A stretch of 64,000 nucleotides of DNA from contig NZ_QPES01000002.1 in NCBI RefSeq assembly GCF_009455685.1, positions 62,001 through 126,000 on the forward strand, in the 5' to 3' direction. The DNA is from Paraburkholderia hayleyella (GTDB lineage: Bacteria; Pseudomonadota; Gammaproteobacteria; Burkholderiales; Burkholderiaceae). The position numbers and the translations under genes are program-made. Below, in pieces: positions 63,953 through 64,000 of the stretch. Each line of letters opens with the position of its first letter. Position 1 is the stretch's first letter. The notes below the pieces were generated by a model. It had not been told where the DNA came from, made no database searches, and saw only the letters and a list, made by a program, of their open reading frames with translations.

Positions 63953-64000
63953 TCCTGGCTGAACGATACGTCCGGTTTTTATGAGCCGTGGCAAAGCTGT

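Noticed and set aside
1..64000. tRNA or rRNA genes
   Set aside because: No cloverleaf-like or rRNA-like sequence was recognised on either strand by eye.

Overview
The window is GC-rich and looks like the chromosome of a beta-proteobacterium of the Burkholderia sensu lato group (Burkholderiaceae). The main reasons are a complete-looking ornibactin/malleobactin-type siderophore locus with OrbS-type promoters, a HpnA-type epimerase, an IclR-controlled monooxygenase operon and a MacAB efflux operon. No species can be assigned from the sequence alone.

Layout. 1-2.5 kb: end of a lytic transglycosylase gene, a small conserved-looking ORF, hpnA and an acylphosphatase. 2.5-10.4 kb: accessory DNA with ankyrin genes A (3187), B (6592) and C (8101), a (GCCAATTGC)n array, a secreted nuclease with a coupled small gene, a VOC protein, a leucine-rich-repeat remnant and a 70-aa ORF. 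10.4-21.5 kb: two tandem IclR regulators facing an MBL-fold/FAD-monooxygenase operon across a 25-bp-arm perfect palindrome, then macA-macB-OMF, a DUF2783 gene and an Sfp-type phosphopantetheinyl transferase. 21.5-23.8 kb: a lone Leu/Ile/Val-type binding lipoprotein and an AT-rich coiled-coil gene. 24.2-31.5 kb: first half of the siderophore locus (orbS, orbH, a frameshifted orbG, orbC, orbD, orbF, orbB). 31.7-41.3 kb: an island of five more ankyrin genes (D-H) and a PKMT-like protein methyltransferase. 41.5-63.9 kb: second half of the siderophore locus (orbE divergent from orbI-orbJ-orbK-pvdA-orbA).

How it works together. A-domain specificity residues read hydroxy-ornithine type, Asp, Ser, hydroxy-ornithine type, and the Asp module carries an epimerase. 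That matches an Orn-Asp-Ser-Orn ornibactin/malleobactin scaffold. PvdA supplies N5-hydroxyornithine, OrbK acylates, OrbG would hydroxylate Asp, OrbE exports, OrbA/B/C/D import and OrbF reduces. OrbS acts at three TAAA-N17-CGTC promoters, and a Fur box lies before orbS.

The most interesting signal is a promoter-like element, GGAAC-N15/16-GTTAC (often GTTAC[A/T]TA[G/C]). I found seven exact copies. Each lies upstream of an accessory, effector-like ORF: ankyrin genes A, B (with C), E, F and H, the coiled-coil gene, and the 70-aa ORF next to the LRR remnant. By chance about 0.24 copies are expected in the whole window. Seven of the eight ankyrin proteins also share an undescribed-looking post-ankyrin module. 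Together these suggest a dispersed, co-regulated family of host- or competitor-directed proteins under an unidentified ECF-like sigma factor.
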